Shown here one piece after another: positions 43,715-52,677 of a DNA stretch of 64,000 bases. The position numbers were made by a program, and so were the translations under genes. The stretch comes from Sphingobium sp052327305 (GTDB taxonomy: Bacteria; Pseudomonadota; Alphaproteobacteria; Sphingomonadales; Sphingomonadaceae), in contig NZ_CP182486.1 in assembly GCF_052327305.1 (NCBI RefSeq), positions 1,302,001-1,366,000 of the forward strand, given 5' to 3'. The notes under the pieces are model-generated. The model saw nothing but the letters and a program-made list of their open reading frames with translations. It was not told where the DNA came from and searched no databases. The number at the start of each line of letters is the position of its first letter. The first letter of the stretch is position 1.

Positions 43715-45322
43715 TCAGAGCCGCCCGAAGAGGCCACGGTTGGCCGGCGTTCCGGGAATGTCGTCAAGCAGATAAGCGCTATTGGCACCCTTGCCCTCCT
43801 GGTCAACAATCGCCGTGCACATAATATCGGAAGCCAACCCGCATTGCTGCGCCAGAATATCCCACGCCTTCTTGGCGGAAGGCTGGGCGCGCGCGAAGGC
43901 CGTGGCCACGGATACAGCGCGGCCATAGGAGCGCTCCGCGCGTAGCAGCGCGAGATGCCGGTCCAGGATGAAATAGTCCTGCGGCAGGCGGCGCGATGCC
44001 TCGCCCAATATTTGCAGGGCACGCCAGGCCTCCCCGCGCCGTTCCGAGATGCCGGCAAGGACAATGTACGGCTCTGGATTGAGCGGATCGGTGGCTTGCG
44101 CCTTCTGCACATCGTTCAAAGCCAAGTTGATCTCGCCAGATGCGAAGTGGAGCTGCCCGAGAAGAATCAAGGCATCTACGTCATTTGCGTCGGTTTTAAG
44201 GATCTTGTCCACCGCAGAGCGCGCCTCCGCCTTGCGACCGGCAATCGAGAGGAGGCGTGAACGCAGCGACGCGACGAATCCAGTGTAATTCGGCGGAACG
44301 GCGTTCAGTACTCGTCCGGCTGCTTCCGTGTCACCGGCAAGAATGAGGTAGCGGACCGCGTTGACGATTGCCTGCGGATCCTTGCTATTTGCAACCTTCG
44401 CGGCAGCGGCGGCCGGGATCGGGTGACTGTCGAACTGCCCCCATATACGCCTCAGCGTTGCATAATCCCCGACGTTTGAAGAGCCCTGTTCCAGCAACTC
44501 GACTGCGCTCTGCCGGGCTTTATCGACATTGCCGGTCTTGTAGAGAAGGTTGATCTGCTCCAGCCGGTACTGGAGATTGGCCCCGGAGAGCGGAATGATC
44601 TCGTCGTAGAGCGCCAGCATCTCTGGCGCGCGGCCCATCTTGCGATAGATGTTGAGCTTGTTGGTCAGCATCGCAGGCGTCTTGCCGTTCGCGACAATAC
44701 TCTGATCGATCAGCTTGATCGCTTCTTCGGGCTGACCACTGATAGCCAGCGACCGCGCCCGCAAAATCGTGCCAGCTTCATCGCTGGGACTACGCGCGAG
44801 AATGCGCTCTGCAAGTGTATTGGCGTCCTCAAACTGTCCGCGCGACAGGGCGATCATACCTTTGACCTGCATGGCCGGCAGCGATTCCCCGTCGAGGATC
44901 AGCAGGCGATCCGCAGCCTCTTCCGCCTGCTTGATGCGGCCGACCTGCACGCCGATATTGGCGACATAGGCCAGCGCCTGGCGGTTCGTTCGGTCAAGAT
45001 CGAGCGCCCTGTCGAACGCATTATAGGCCGGAACGATGCGCTGGGCCTGCAAATTGATGAGACCCTGCAAAAGATAATAGTCCGAATTATCGTCGCGCAG
45101 TTGGATGGCTTGGGTAATCGCCTGGTCAGCCGCCGCAACATTACCCGCTTCGAGATAATTGCGAGCTGCCTGCGCCAGGCCGTCGGCTTTTTCGCGCGGA
45201 TTCTGGCAAGCAACAAGCATCGCCAACGGGATCAAGGCAGCGAGATTTCTCAATGAACGCAACGACATCCGGGCGAAGGAGCGCTTCTTGCGGAGAATGA
45301 CGGGGTCAAAATTCAACAACAT
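43715..45322 (-). CDS. TPR-repeat lipoprotein of the exosortase/EPS locus
   Basis: 535 residues from ATG 45322; ATG 45268 (residue 19) would give a more usual signal peptide with lipobox MLVAC. At least ten tetratricopeptide-like repeats follow (for example NYLEAGNVAAADQAITQAI, then GQPEEAIKLIDQSIV). It resembles the PrsT-type TPR lipoproteins of PEP-CTERM/EPS loci, which scaffold the export machine in the periplasm. It is divergent from the wza-like gene with a 177-bp promoter region. Confidence 0.84.
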   Translation of the reverse strand: MLLNFDPVILRKKRSFARMSLRSLRNLAALIPLAMLVACQNPREKADGLAQAARNYLEAGNVAAADQAITQAIQLRDDNSDYYLLQGLINLQAQRIVPAYNAFDRALDLDRTNRQALAYVANIGVQVGRIKQAEEAADRLLILDGESLPAMQVKGMIALSRGQFEDANTLAERILARSPSDEAGTILRARSLAISGQPEEAIKLIDQSIVANGKTPAMLTNKLNIYRKMGRAPEMLALYDEIIPLSGANLQYRLEQINLLYKTGNVDKARQSAVELLEQGSSNVGDYATLRRIWGQFDSHPIPAAAAAKVANSKDPQAIVNAVRYLILAGDTEAAGRVLNAVPPNYTGFVASLRSRLLSIAGRKAEARSAVDKILKTDANDVDALILLGQLHFASGEINLALNDVQKAQATDPLNPEPYIVLAGISERRGEAWRALQILGEASRRLPQDYFILDRHLALLRAERSYGRAVSVATAFARAQPSAKKAWDILAQQCGLASDIMCTAIVDQEGKGANSAYLLDDIPGTPANRGLFGRL

Positions 45323-45499
45323 CGCGAACGCCTACTGCGGCCGAAGATGCAAAGATATCGCTAATAATGATGCATAGACGCACCACAAAAGCCCTTTATT
45401 TCCCGGCACAGCGTTCGTTAACCCCGCATTTACGTGGTGACGGCATGGTCTTTTGGTATATGAGGCCAGGATCGGCCATAGCCTAAAGGAACGCAAAGC

Positions 45500-46096
45500 G
45501 TGCTTCAAGCAGCGGTAAGGTTGTCGGCTGCCCTTCTTTTATTGACGGGCCCAACGGCAATCATGGCACAGCAGCCATCCGGTCCAGCGACAGTTCGCGC
45601 CCCGGATCGCCCCTATACGATCAACGCAGGTGACGAACTCGAGATTTATGTCTGGGGTGAGGAACGCCTCCAGCGCGAGATTCGCGTGCTCCCCGACGGT
45701 ACTTTCTCCTTTCCTCTTGTAGGCCAGGTAATAGCGCAGGGGCAGCTCCCCTCGCAGGTCGAAACCGCGATTACCAACGGACTTTCCAGCCAGTATCGAG
45801 GCCAAGTTCCGCAGGTGACCGTTTCGGTCAAGGCTCCGGCAGGCTTCATCTTCTCCGTGATTGGGCGGGTGAAGAGCCCCAGCACGTTCACGCCGGGACG
45901 TTACGTCAACGTCGTGGACGCGATCGCCATGGCCGGAGGTGGCGATGAGTTCGCCAATCTGGATAACGTCGTTATCGTGCGAAAGGGTCAGAATCCCCTC
46001 CGCGTGAGGCTTGGGGGAGTCATGAAGGGCAATGTTTCGGCAAACGGCGCGGATATTCCGCAGATCGAAAGCGGCGACACGGTGATCGTGCCATGA
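45500..46096 (+). CDS. Polysaccharide export protein (Wza/EpsE-like)
   Basis: 198 residues from GTG 45500 with AAAGGA 9 nt upstream. Signal peptide (about residues 1-23, TAIMAQ). The Poly_export and SLBB domains are clear: YTINAGDELEIYVWGEERLQ, VLPDGTFSFPLVGQV, FSVIGRVKSPSTFTPGRYVNVVDAIAMAGG, VIVRKGQ. No lipobox Cys is present, unlike classical Wza. It should form the outer-membrane export channel or its adaptor. ATGA overlap with the next gene. Confidence 0.88.
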   Translation: MLQAAVRLSAALLLLTGPTAIMAQQPSGPATVRAPDRPYTINAGDELEIYVWGEERLQREIRVLPDGTFSFPLVGQVIAQGQLPSQVETAITNGLSSQYRGQVPQVTVSVKAPAGFIFSVIGRVKSPSTFTPGRYVNVVDAIAMAGGGDEFANLDNVVIVRKGQNPLRVRLGGVMKGNVSANGADIPQIESGDTVIVP

Positions 46097-47295
46097 GAAT
46101 GATCCGATCGCTCAGCCTGCTGTGCTCCGCCACGGCGCTGGCAGCACATGGTCCAGCTTTCGCCGATTCGCGGGTGGGGGCCGATGTCCAAGTCACCGGC
46201 GGCTACTCGACCAATCCTTTCTCCGCCACTGGCGGAGATGCCGGTTCGGCAATGGCGACAGCCTCCTTCCTGCCGTTCATCGATCTCGTCTCTCCGGCAG
46301 GCAACACGAGATTGAGCGGCGAAGTCACCCGCACCGAATATGCGCGGCGATATGATGGTCAGACGGACTATGCCGGCGGCGTGGCCACGCGACTCCAGGC
46401 CAGTCCCCGGACAGCGATCAGCGGCAACGTCAACTATTCCTCGCGCGTCATCAACGCCCTCAACCCCATTATAAACCCGCTCAACCCGCTTCCGGGCGAC
46501 CCGAACCTGCCCGTGATCGTCGATCCAGCGACACTCGGATCTTTTCAGCAGCGCACCAAGATGCTCTCCGGCGGCGTACAGGTGCAGCACCAGCTGACTG
46601 CGCGCGACTCCCTGTCGTTCGGTGCCAACGGTGCCGCAGCGCGCTACGGAAACAGCCTGTTTCCGCAGAGCGACTATGATTATTATGGCGGCAATATCGG
46701 CTACCAGCGCTCGATCAGCACTTACACGGCCATAGGTGTCTCGATGGGCGCGAACCGCACGCTCTATAAGCGGGCGGGTTTCGGCAACACGACCAGCTTT
46801 TCACCCAGCGCCACTCTGCAGACGAGACTATCCCCGACGCTGTCGATCAATGCGGCGGCGGGTGTGACCTTCACCGATACGGACATCGCGGGTGCGTCTC
46901 GCAAGTTCACGGCTTTCTCGGGCAGCGTCAGCCTCTGCAAAAAGGGCGATCGGTCCAATCTCTGCGCTCAGGCCTCACGCTCGGTCGCGCCTTCCGCCTT
47001 TAATGGCGTCTCGAAGCAGACCTCGGTGGGCCTGAACTACAGCTACGAACTCGACCCGCGCAGTCAGATCACTGCCAGCGCGAGCTACTCGCGGCAGGCC
47101 GGCGTCGCTGGAATAAGCAACGCGCAAACATTCGACTTTGGCTACGCGTCGCTGGGCTACAGCCGTCAGATCAGCCGCCGCCTTTCTGCCGTTGCGACAC
47201 TGAGCTACTCGGACAGCTTCAATTCGATCGCAGCGCGCCGCGCCAATTTCTACGGCAGCGTGGGCCTTCGCTATCGCCTGGGTGACATCAGATGA
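46093..47295 (+). CDS. Outer-membrane beta-barrel protein of the EPS export set
   Basis: 400 residues. Signal peptide (about 1-24, GPAFADS) and amphipathic beta-strand alternation throughout (VQVTGGYSTNPF, LSGEVTRTEYARRYDG, GVSMGANRTLYKRAG, TASASYSRQAGVAG). It resembles the barrel proteins found with exosortase loci (TIGR03016-like). Partner of the Wza-like protein upstream. It overlaps both neighbours by ATGA. Confidence 0.78.
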   Translation: MRMIRSLSLLCSATALAAHGPAFADSRVGADVQVTGGYSTNPFSATGGDAGSAMATASFLPFIDLVSPAGNTRLSGEVTRTEYARRYDGQTDYAGGVATRLQASPRTAISGNVNYSSRVINALNPIINPLNPLPGDPNLPVIVDPATLGSFQQRTKMLSGGVQVQHQLTARDSLSFGANGAAARYGNSLFPQSDYDYYGGNIGYQRSISTYTAIGVSMGANRTLYKRAGFGNTTSFSPSATLQTRLSPTLSINAAAGVTFTDTDIAGASRKFTAFSGSVSLCKKGDRSNLCAQASRSVAPSAFNGVSKQTSVGLNYSYELDPRSQITASASYSRQAGVAGISNAQTFDFGYASLGYSRQISRRLSAVATLSYSDSFNSIAARRANFYGSVGLRYRLGDIR

Positions 47296-48764
47296 ACAAC
47301 GCATTCGCAGCTTTCCCCGAACAGGAGGAGGCGAACGGCAGCTCGTTTCTGTCGCATCTGCCTGCCATCGCCAAGCAGCGTAAATGGTTCATCATTGTTC
47401 CTGCGTTGATCGGCCTGATCGGCGGCATCGCCGCAGCGTTCATCATGCCTGTGAAATACCAGTCGCGTGCCGTTCTGCTGGTCGAGGCGCCGCTACTGCC
47501 TGCCGAGGTGGCCAGCAGCAACGATGCGGAACTCGTCGATCAGCGCATGGCCCGCATCCGGCAACAGGTGCTGAGCCGTCCGCAGCTTATCGAACTCATC
47601 CAGCGCAACGACCTCTACACCACCGAACTTCAGACCCGCTCGCTGAGTGAAGTTATCGAGCGCATGCGCAACGCGATCAGCATCGAGCCGGTGACCGCCG
47701 ACATTCAGCAAGCCGGCAGCGGCCGCAAGACGACGATCGCCTTTGGCATGTCGTTCGAATATGCTGACCCTGTGAAGGTGCAGACCATTGCACAGGCGTT
47801 GACCGAGCAGGTCCTCCAGATCGACTCCACCAAGAATGCGGAGCAGGCGGAGAACACAGTCCAGTTCCTCTCCGATCAGGCCAATGGCCTACAGCAGCAG
47901 ATTGGCATCATCGAGAAGCAGATTTCTTCGATCAAGGCGGCGAACGGCATGGCACTGGCGGGCAGTTCCATGACCATGCTCGGTGCCGGCACGGGGAGCT
48001 ACGACGCCCAGATCGCGGCAATCCAGCAGGCGAATGCCCAGCTCAACGCGCAGCGAGAACAGGCCCAGACTTCCGATTTGCGTGATCCCCTCGTGACCCA
48101 GGCGGAAGCCGCTCTGGCCACGGCGCAGGCCACTTATGCGGACAGCCATCCTGACGTGGTGATCGCGAAGCAACGCCTCGCGGAGGCGCGCGCGCTGGCC
48201 AAACAAACCACGCGCAGGCTGCCCACCGACAGCATTGACCGCCAGATCGCGGCGAATAATCGCCAGCTTGCCATCCTTCAGTCAGCGCGCGCGCAGGAGT
48301 CCGCGCGGACCGGTGCGGTGTTGAGCGCCGCATCCCGCGCGCCGGCCGTGCAGGAGCAGATCGCACAGCTTCAGCAGCGACTCGATGGTCTTAACGTGCA
48401 ATATCAGTCGGTGTCTTCGCGGTTGCTCGCCGCACGCGCCGGCAAAAAGGCGGAAGACGAGCAGCAGGGCGAGCGCCTCTCCGTGATCGACCCGCCGGTG
48501 ATCCCAGACGACCCAACCTCACCCAATCGCCCGCTCCTCATCGCGGGTGGCCTCTTGGGAGGACTGGGCCTCGGCGTTTTCCTTGCCGGCCTTCTCGAGC
48601 TTCTGCTCCGCCCCATTCGCGACATTGGCGCAGTGCAGGCCGCAACTGGCGAGGCGCCGTTGGTCGTCATCCCGACCATCCAGCGCCGCGACACACAGAA
48701 AAAGAGCTTCTTCGAGCGCATCTGGCCCTTCGGTAAGGGCGATGACGATGACGACGATGATTGA
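47292..48764 (+). CDS. Chain-length determinant protein (Wzz, GNVR type)
   Basis: 490 residues. Membrane helices at about 33-53 (KWFIIVPALIGLIGGIAAAFI) in parts, and 408-430 (LIAGGLLGGLGLGVFLAGLLELL in parts), with a long periplasmic coiled coil between and the Pro-rich PVIPDDPTSPNRP motif before the second helix. It sets polymer length and activates the tyrosine kinase. The C-terminus is unusual: GKGDDDDDDD encoded by GAT/GAC repeats that in another frame form the start codons of the next gene. Confidence 0.88.
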   Translation: MNNAFAAFPEQEEANGSSFLSHLPAIAKQRKWFIIVPALIGLIGGIAAAFIMPVKYQSRAVLLVEAPLLPAEVASSNDAELVDQRMARIRQQVLSRPQLIELIQRNDLYTTELQTRSLSEVIERMRNAISIEPVTADIQQAGSGRKTTIAFGMSFEYADPVKVQTIAQALTEQVLQIDSTKNAEQAENTVQFLSDQANGLQQQIGIIEKQISSIKAANGMALAGSSMTMLGAGTGSYDAQIAAIQQANAQLNAQREQAQTSDLRDPLVTQAEAALATAQATYADSHPDVVIAKQRLAEARALAKQTTRRLPTDSIDRQIAANNRQLAILQSARAQESARTGAVLSAASRAPAVQEQIAQLQQRLDGLNVQYQSVSSRLLAARAGKKAEDEQQGERLSVIDPPVIPDDPTSPNRPLLIAGGLLGGLGLGVFLAGLLELLLRPIRDIGAVQAATGEAPLVVIPTIQRRDTQKKSFFERIWPFGKGDDDDDDD

Positions 48765-49602
48765 GCAAGGCGCGACGGGAGTTTTGACTTTGGCCCAAGA
48801 TTTTGCAGCGACGACAACGGCGCCGCGCCCCACAGCGCGTATTCCGGCTCAGTCGGAACTCACCGTTTTCACGCCGGAACCTCAGGTGCTCGACGCGAAC
48901 CATATCGTCGGGTTCAACAGCAGGCATATCAGTTCGCGCCCGTTCAGCCTGTTGCGCTCCCAGCTGATCAAGCGGATGCAGGCGCGCGGCCATCGTGTCG
49001 TGGGCGTAACCTCGCCCGCACCAGGCGCGGGCAAGTCGTTTCTTTCCGCCAATCTCGCGGCTTCGCTGAGCCGCCTGCCCAACCGGACGGTCCATGTCTT
49101 CGATCTCGACGTAAGACGCGCGTCGATGGCCGAGTATTTCGGCTTGAAGGGCGAGGTAGGTCTTGAGCAGTATCTGTGCGGCAAGACCGACGATCTCACT
49201 AAAGTCGGGCTGCAGGTAGAGGGCACCAACCTCTCCCTTTACCCCTGCTATCCCAACAATCTCGACACGTTCGAGCTGCTGGCGGGTGATCGTTTCGCCG
49301 CGTTGGTCGCTGCCATGCGCGCCCTGCCGGAAGACAGTCTTGTTCTGTGCGACCTGCCTCCGGCCTTCGCCAATGACGACGCCATCGTCATCGCCGACCG
49401 GATCGATGCCTATCTGCTTGTCATTGAACAGGGGCGCACCAGCCAGAAAGAGGTCAAAGACTGCATGCGGCTGCTCGATCCAGCCGAGTGCATCGGTTCG
49501 GTGCTCAACCGCTATGAAGGTGGCTTCGGCGATCCCTATGGCTATGGCTACGGCTATGGGTCGTATGGAAATTATTCGAGTTACTTCAAGAAGAGCGACT
49601 GA
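48748..49602 (+). CDS. Tyrosine-protein kinase, CpsD/CapB (BY-kinase) type
   Basis: 284 residues from ATG 48748, 8 nt after AAGGG; further in-frame ATGs lie at 48742 and 48757. Walker A SPAPGAGKSFLSANLA (about residue 92), Walker A' VFDLDVRRAS (about 120), Walker B LVLCDLPP (about 205). The C-terminal tail is Tyr-rich (GYGYGYGSYGNYSSY), the site of autophosphorylation. Unlike Wzc, it lacks the membrane part, which is supplied by the separate Wzz gene upstream, as in Gram-positives and rhizobial systems. It overlaps wzz by 17 bp. Confidence 0.88.
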   Translation: MTTMIEQGATGVLTLAQDFAATTTAPRPTARIPAQSELTVFTPEPQVLDANHIVGFNSRHISSRPFSLLRSQLIKRMQARGHRVVGVTSPAPGAGKSFLSANLAASLSRLPNRTVHVFDLDVRRASMAEYFGLKGEVGLEQYLCGKTDDLTKVGLQVEGTNLSLYPCYPNNLDTFELLAGDRFAALVAAMRALPEDSLVLCDLPPAFANDDAIVIADRIDAYLLVIEQGRTSQKEVKDCMRLLDPAECIGSVLNRYEGGFGDPYGYGYGYGSYGNYSSYFKKSD

Positions 49603-49731
49603 GGGGTATCACCCCGGCGACGCACTGGTAAGGCCAGTTCAAGGGTGTGACCGCGCGTAAAGCACTCGCCCTGGGTGCTGACAGCAAGCGGGGCATTGGC
49701 AGCCCTCGCCCTCTTTGCCTAAAGCAGCTGC

Positions 49732-50202
49732 ATGACCACCGCTCTCCCTGCCATTCTCTTCGTCTGCCTGGGCAATATCTGCCGCTCACCACTGGCAGAA
49801 GCCGCCCTGAGAACGGAAGCAGCCCGGCATAATCTGAATATGGAGATCGACTCGGCGGGCACGGGAGGATGGCATGCGGGCGATCCGCCCGATCCGCGAG
49901 CGCAAGCGACGGCGCGCCGTCACAGTGTGGACATTAGCCGCTATCAGGCGCGACAGGTTCGACCGGATGACTTTCACCGCTTCGACCATATCTTCGCGCT
50001 CGATCCGCAAAACCTCGCCGATCTGATGCGCGTCGCGCCCAGCAATGCGACGGCGCGAACAAGCCTGCTCATGGATCTTGTGCCGGGCCGCGAAGGCACC
50101 GCCGTCATCGACCCCTATTATGGCGATGAGGCAGACTTTGAGACGACTTGGGCAGACGTGACCCGCGCTGCCCGCGCGATCATGGAGCGATTGGCAGGAT
50201 AA
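49732..50202 (+). CDS. Low-molecular-weight protein tyrosine phosphatase (Wzb-like)
   Basis: 156 residues. The C-x5-R signature is at residues 12-18 (VCLGNICRSP), the general-acid Asp in VIDPYYGD (about 127). It should dephosphorylate the BY-kinase at 48748 and thereby set the cycle of EPS export. It is transcribed with the export genes, 129 bp after the kinase, and its stop is 3 bp from the rmlB stop. Confidence 0.9.
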   Translation: MTTALPAILFVCLGNICRSPLAEAALRTEAARHNLNMEIDSAGTGGWHAGDPPDPRAQATARRHSVDISRYQARQVRPDDFHRFDHIFALDPQNLADLMRVAPSNATARTSLLMDLVPGREGTAVIDPYYGDEADFETTWADVTRAARAIMERLAG

Positions 50203-50205
50203 GGA

Positions 50206-51276
50206 TCAGCGGACCGACTTCGCCTTGTCGAGCAGCGGCCGCCACCAGCTTTCGTTCGCCAGGTACCAGGCGAGGGTTTGTGCGAAACCTTCCGAGAAAG
50301 TCCGGCGGGGAGCATAGCCCAGCTCCCCTCTCGCCTTAGTCTCGTCTATCGCATAGCGACGATCATGCCCCGCGCGATCCCTAACGAATGTCTTGAGGCT
50401 ATCCGAAGGCTTGCCTTGGGCGGCCGGCGCATCCGGGAATCGCGCAGCAAGGCTGGGGTCCGCCGAGAAGGCGCGATCGACCGTTGCGCAAATCTCTTCA
50501 ATCACGTGCAGATTTGGCAGTTCCTGCCCGCCGCCGATATTGTATGTCTCACCCGGCCTGCCGACGAGCAGCACCTTCTCGATGCCGTTGCAATGATCTT
50601 CCACGTGCAGCCAGTCCCGCACGTTCATGCCGTCACCATAAATCGGCAGACTGCGGCCGTGCAGACAGTTCAGGAGGAAAAGCGGGATCAGTTTCTCGGG
50701 AAACTGGAACGGGCCATAATTGTTCGAGCAGTTGCTCGTCGTGACCTCCAGCCCATAAGTGTGATGATAGGCGCGCACGAGATGATCCGAGCCCGCCTTG
50801 CTCGCGGAATATGGCGAGTTGGGCTCATACTGCTTGGTCTCGGCAAACGCAGGATCGTTCGGCCCCAGCGAGCCGTAGACCTCATCGGTCGAAACATGAT
50901 GGAAGCGGTGCGGTTTGCCCGTACCGGTATCGAGCCAGAGCTTGCGCGCTGCCTTCAGCAGGCTGTGCGTGCCGACGATATTGGTCGTGACGAAGGCATC
51001 CGGCCCGGTGATCGAGCGGTCGACATGACTCTCGGCAGCGAAATGGACGATCGTGTCGATGTCTCTTTCGCCCAATAGCTTTTCGACCAGTGCCGTATCG
51101 CAGATGTCGCCTTGGATGAGGTCGACGCCGTTCAGTCCGTCGAGATTCGCGGGATTGCCCGCATAAGTCAAAGCATCGAGCACCGTGACGACATCGTCGG
51201 GGTGATGCTGCGCCCAGTAGTGAACGAAATTGGCACCGATGAACCCAGCGCCACCAGTGACGAGCAAATTAGCCAT
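50206..51276 (-). CDS. rmlB: dTDP-glucose 4,6-dehydratase
   Basis: 356 residues. NAD binding ANLLVTGGAGFIGANFVHY, catalytic TDEVYG (Thr-Asp-Glu, about residue 130) and YSASKAGSDH (Tyr/Lys pair, about 157). Second step of dTDP-L-rhamnose synthesis. It is last in rmlA-rmlC-rmlD-rmlB and overlaps rmlD by 8 bp. Confidence 0.95.
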   Translation of the reverse strand: MANLLVTGGAGFIGANFVHYWAQHHPDDVVTVLDALTYAGNPANLDGLNGVDLIQGDICDTALVEKLLGERDIDTIVHFAAESHVDRSITGPDAFVTTNIVGTHSLLKAARKLWLDTGTGKPHRFHHVSTDEVYGSLGPNDPAFAETKQYEPNSPYSASKAGSDHLVRAYHHTYGLEVTTSNCSNNYGPFQFPEKLIPLFLLNCLHGRSLPIYGDGMNVRDWLHVEDHCNGIEKVLLVGRPGETYNIGGGQELPNLHVIEEICATVDRAFSADPSLAARFPDAPAAQGKPSDSLKTFVRDRAGHDRRYAIDETKARGELGYAPRRTFSEGFAQTLAWYLANESWWRPLLDKAKSVR

Positions 51277-52135
51277 TCGTCTGTATATCCTTGAGCATGC
51301 GGCGAAGATTTTCGCGCCAATGAGGTGCCGGCTTTCCGAGGAGCGCGAAGGTGGCTTCCTTGTCGAGCACCGAATAATGGGGGCGTCGGGCGGGCGTGGG
51401 ATAAGCCATTGTCGGGATGGGCAGAACCGCTGCCCGACGCGACAAGAGCCCTAACGCAAGCGCTTCCTCCTGAATGGCGACAGCGAAGTCGTACCAACTT
51501 GCCGCCCCGCTATCCGTCCAGTGATGAATGCCGGTGGCCCCGACTGCGTCCAGCGCCCAGATGGCCTGCGCAAGCCCGCCAGCAAATGTGGGGGTGCCGA
51601 TCTGATCCGCCACCACGCGCACTTCGTCTCGTTCACCCATCAGCTGCAGCATGGTCCGCACGAAGTTGTTGCCGGTGCCGCCATAGACCCATGCGGTGCG
51701 CACGATAAGCGCATCCGGCTTTGTCGATAGGACAGCCTTTTCGCCCTCCAGCTTGGTGACGCCGTAGATGCCAATGGGCGCGGTCGGCGTGTCTGGCAGG
51801 TAAGGCACGCCCGACATGCCGTCGAAGACGAAGTCGGTTGAGACGTGAACAAAGCGAGCGCCCGCCTCCCACGCTGCGAGGGCGAGATTGGCCGGACCGA
51901 CGGCATTGATGGCACGAGCCGCTTCGACATCGCTCTCGGCTTTGTCGACAGCTGTATAGGCTGCCCCGTTCAGAAGCAGCTCCGGGCAGTGTCCCGCGAC
52001 AATCTCCGAGACAGCTCGCGAATCAGCGATATCGAGATCGGCATGGCCAAGCGCTACGACCACTGCATCCGCCGGCGCACAGGCCTGCAGCGCCTGCCCC
52101 AGTTGGCCACCCGCTCCGGTGATGAGCACCTTCAT
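51269..52135 (-). CDS. rmlD: dTDP-4-dehydrorhamnose reductase
   Basis: 288 residues. KVLITGAGGQLGQAL at the N-terminus, VSTDFVFDG, YGVTKLEGEKAV (Tyr/Lys) and RTAWVYG. Fourth step of dTDP-L-rhamnose synthesis, using NADPH or NADH. Overlaps rmlC by ATGA and rmlB by 8 bp. Confidence 0.95.
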   Translation of the reverse strand: MKVLITGAGGQLGQALQACAPADAVVVALGHADLDIADSRAVSEIVAGHCPELLLNGAAYTAVDKAESDVEAARAINAVGPANLALAAWEAGARFVHVSTDFVFDGMSGVPYLPDTPTAPIGIYGVTKLEGEKAVLSTKPDALIVRTAWVYGGTGNNFVRTMLQLMGERDEVRVVADQIGTPTFAGGLAQAIWALDAVGATGIHHWTDSGAASWYDFAVAIQEEALALGLLSRRAAVLPIPTMAYPTPARRPHYSVLDKEATFALLGKPAPHWRENLRRMLKDIQTNG

Positions 52136-52677
52136 GGAAAGGTCACTGCCTCCTTAAGGGGCTTGCCGGCGACATCCTTGGCAGAGAGCTGGGGCATGAT
52201 GTCTCCCAGCGGCCATTCGATGCCGACTTCCGGATCGCTCCAGAGCAGGCTGTGCTCATTTGCCGGATCGTAGGGGCTCGTGCATTTGTAGAGGAAGTCG
52301 GTGCCGTCCTCCAGGCACAGGAAGCCGTGCGCCATGCCTTCGGGCACCCATAGCATCCGCTTGTTCGCCGCGGAGAGCTCGACGCCGACCCATTTGCCGA
52401 ATGTCGGAGAAGAGGCGCGCATATCCACGGCGACATCATAGACCGCGCCTGCAGTTACCCGCACCAGCTTCCCCTGCGGATTGGGCCGCTGATAATGCAT
52501 GCCGCGTAAAACGCCGCGCGACGAGCGGCTGTGATTGTCTTGCACGAATGCGAGATCCAGCCCGGCATCGCGAAATGTCTTTGCGCTCCAGCTCTCCAGG
52601 AAGAAACCGCGCTCATCGCCGAACACTTTCGGCTCGATGATGAGAACGCCGGGGATCGCCGTCTTAATGATGTTCAC
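52132..52677 (-). CDS. rmlC: dTDP-4-dehydrorhamnose 3,5-epimerase
   Basis: 181 residues. Cupin fold with FFLESWSAKTF, DNHSRSSRGVLRGMHYQ (catalytic His) and VDMRASSPTFGKWVGVELS, then YKCTSPYDPANEH. Third step of dTDP-L-rhamnose synthesis. Overlaps rmlA and rmlD. Confidence 0.95.
   Translation of the reverse strand: MNIIKTAIPGVLIIEPKVFGDERGFFLESWSAKTFRDAGLDLAFVQDNHSRSSRGVLRGMHYQRPNPQGKLVRVTAGAVYDVAVDMRASSPTFGKWVGVELSAANKRMLWVPEGMAHGFLCLEDGTDFLYKCTSPYDPANEHSLLWSDPEVGIEWPLGDIMPQLSAKDVAGKPLKEAVTFP

Noticed and set aside
42428..43945. Long plus-strand open frame opposite the priming transferase
   Set aside because: No recognisable domain, rich in His/Arg/Glu as expected from reverse reading; the minus strand has the catalytic motifs.
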